DNA of 7,181 bases from Thioalkalivibrio sp. (lineage in GTDB: Bacteria; Pseudomonadota; Gammaproteobacteria; Ectothiorhodospirales; Ectothiorhodospiraceae): positions 1-7,181 of the forward strand of contig SLHN01000041.1 of NCBI GenBank assembly GCA_007136145.1, written 5' to 3'. Under the pieces are notes generated by a model. That model saw only the letters and a list, made by a program, of their open reading frames with translations. It ran no database searches and had not been told where the DNA came from. Position 1 is the first letter of the stretch; every line of letters begins with the position of its first letter. Positions 6,806 to 7,181 of the stretch are shown here, piece after piece. Position numbers and translations under genes: made by a program.

Positions 6806-6845
6806 AGTGTCCATGTTCGTCATCGGTCATCGTTGCATCTGTCTG

Positions 6846-7042
6846 GGTGGCCACCGGTCATAATGGTTAACGGGAAAGTCCCCTGTAGCGTGTCGTGAGG
6901 CGCGGCCGAACCGCACCGGAACCACGCTGGCCTCAGCCCCCGGCCTCCGGGCCTCGAGCGGCGCAATTCGCTGCGCTCATTGGCACCCTACGCTTGAACC
7001 TTTAAGGGTGCGGGGTGGCCGTCGGTGCCATGACCGTTAACG
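6846..7042. repeat. Imperfect direct repeats flanking repeat copy 2
   Basis: The segments 6846-6872 and 7014-7042 share GGTGGCC, CGGT, CAT and GTTAACG in order, 22 of 27 bases with one 2-base gap. They lie just outside the 123-bp repeat on both sides. The right copy includes the folD stop codon and its last sense codon. They may be the remains of a duplication involving the folD end, or chance similarity in GC-rich DNA. Confidence 0.35.
6880..7002 (-). repeat. 123-bp interspersed REP-like repeat, copy 2 (inverted)
   Basis: Read on the minus strand this has the same length as copy 1 (350-472) and the same order of blocks: AAGGTTCAAGCGTAGGGTGCC at the start, GAGCGCAGCGAA, a diverged centre, then GTGCGGTTCGG and a CTAC-AGGGG end. 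The 54 bp at 6949-7002 match copy 1 at 49 positions. In the folD direction it begins 34 bp after the folD stop, similar to the placement of copy 1 after the dehydrogenase gene. It encodes nothing and no transposase is nearby. Confidence 0.8.
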
Positions 7043-7181
7043 CGGTGGCTCATTCTCGCCGAACTGGCGAGCTCTCAGGGTGTTATCTAGTAACATGGCC
7101 ACCGTCATCGGACCGACGCCACCTGGCACCGGGGTGATCCATGCAGCCCGTTCCGAAGCGACTTCGAAGTCCACGTCGCCG
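7037..7181 (-). CDS. folD: Bifunctional methylene-THF dehydrogenase/methenyl-THF cyclohydrolase, C-terminal fragment
   Basis: The minus strand entering at the right edge encodes 47 complete residues followed by TAA (stop 7039-7037). The segment G-D-V-D-F near the edge, then I-T-P-V-P-G-G-V-G-P-M-T-V-A-M-L and D-N-T-L, is the conserved C-terminal signature of FolD; P-G-G-V-G-P-M-T is the family's second signature. FolD interconverts 5,10-methylene-THF and 10-formyl-THF in the cytoplasm using NADP, supplying one-carbon units for purine and other syntheses. The start and the catalytic Lys lie outside the window. It points the same way as ppi and lpxH, but a 399-bp gap holding a repeat separates them, so a shared transcript is uncertain. 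The last codons overlap one of the imperfect direct repeats. Confidence 0.93.
   Translation of the reverse strand, partial: GDVDFEVASERAAWITPVPGGVGPMTVAMLLDNTLRARQFGENEPPR

Larger units (their letters stand above)
6638..7036. other. Gene-free stretch between folD and ppi
   Basis: These 399 bp contain no ORF with recognisable protein features and no tRNA-like T-loop or acceptor pairing that I can find. They hold copy 2 of the 123-bp repeat, a 27-29 bp imperfect direct repeat flanking that copy, and an imperfect hairpin at 6770-6805. I could not identify a convincing promoter for ppi, although one is expected if the gene is not transcribed from folD. The 5' part nearest ppi (6638-6769) shows nothing I can name. 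Confidence 0.6.

Noticed and set aside
6638..6880. A possible tRNA gene in the gap
   Set aside because: No GTTCRANNC T-loop with matching acceptor and anticodon stems found on either strand.
6668..6898. A small 76-codon plus-strand ORF in the folD-ppi gap
   Set aside because: It begins with a weak context, crosses the hairpin and ends in repeat copy 2, and its translation resembles no protein feature.
350..7002. The inverted repeats as ends of a composite transposon or genomic island
   Set aside because: The genes between them are housekeeping, no transposase is present, and the repeats look like independent small elements.

Overview
The window looks like chromosomal DNA of a GC-rich Gram-negative bacterium. 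It is most likely a gammaproteobacterium, perhaps of the Chromatiales/Ectothiorhodospiraceae type. The reasons are the LpxH lipid A enzyme, the ppi-lpxH gene pair, MetZ-type methionine synthesis, high GC with GC-biased third codon positions, and interspersed repeats of the GTAGGGTGC...GCACCCTAC type. The genus is an inference, not something the sequence proves.

Layout, left to right. (1) 1-294 (+): the last 97 residues of an iron-containing alcohol dehydrogenase. (2) 350-472: copy 1 of a 123-bp interspersed repeat, sitting between convergent genes. (3) 465-1787 (-): a YcaD-like MFS transporter whose stop codon lies inside the repeat. (4) 1788-1900: a short divergent promoter region. (5) 1901-3094 (+): metZ, O-succinylhomoserine sulfhydrylase. 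(6) 3091-5319 (+): a 742-codon ORF overlapping metZ by 4 bp, with an N-terminal glycerate 2-kinase (DUF4147/MOFRL) module and a C-terminal ferritin-like DUF455 module. They are joined by 56 codons that look like former intergenic DNA. (7) 5280-6050 (-): lpxH, overlapping the fusion ORF tail-to-tail by 40 bp. (8) 6065-6637 (-): a cyclophilin peptidyl-prolyl isomerase, 14 bp upstream of lpxH and very probably in one operon with it. (9) 6638-7036: a 399-bp gene-free stretch holding an imperfect hairpin and copy 2 of the 123-bp repeat, in inverted orientation. (10) 7037-7181 (-): the C-terminus of folD.

Functionally this is mostly housekeeping: sulfur assimilation into homocysteine (metZ), lipid A synthesis (lpxH), protein folding (ppi) and one-carbon metabolism (folD), plus a transporter and a dehydrogenase. 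I see no phage, CRISPR, toxin-antitoxin, transposase or defence genes. The points most worth a second look are the glycerate kinase-DUF455 fusion with its odd linker, the paired 123-bp repeats and how they relate to gene ends, and the two competing starts of the cyclophilin, which decide whether it is secreted or cytoplasmic.
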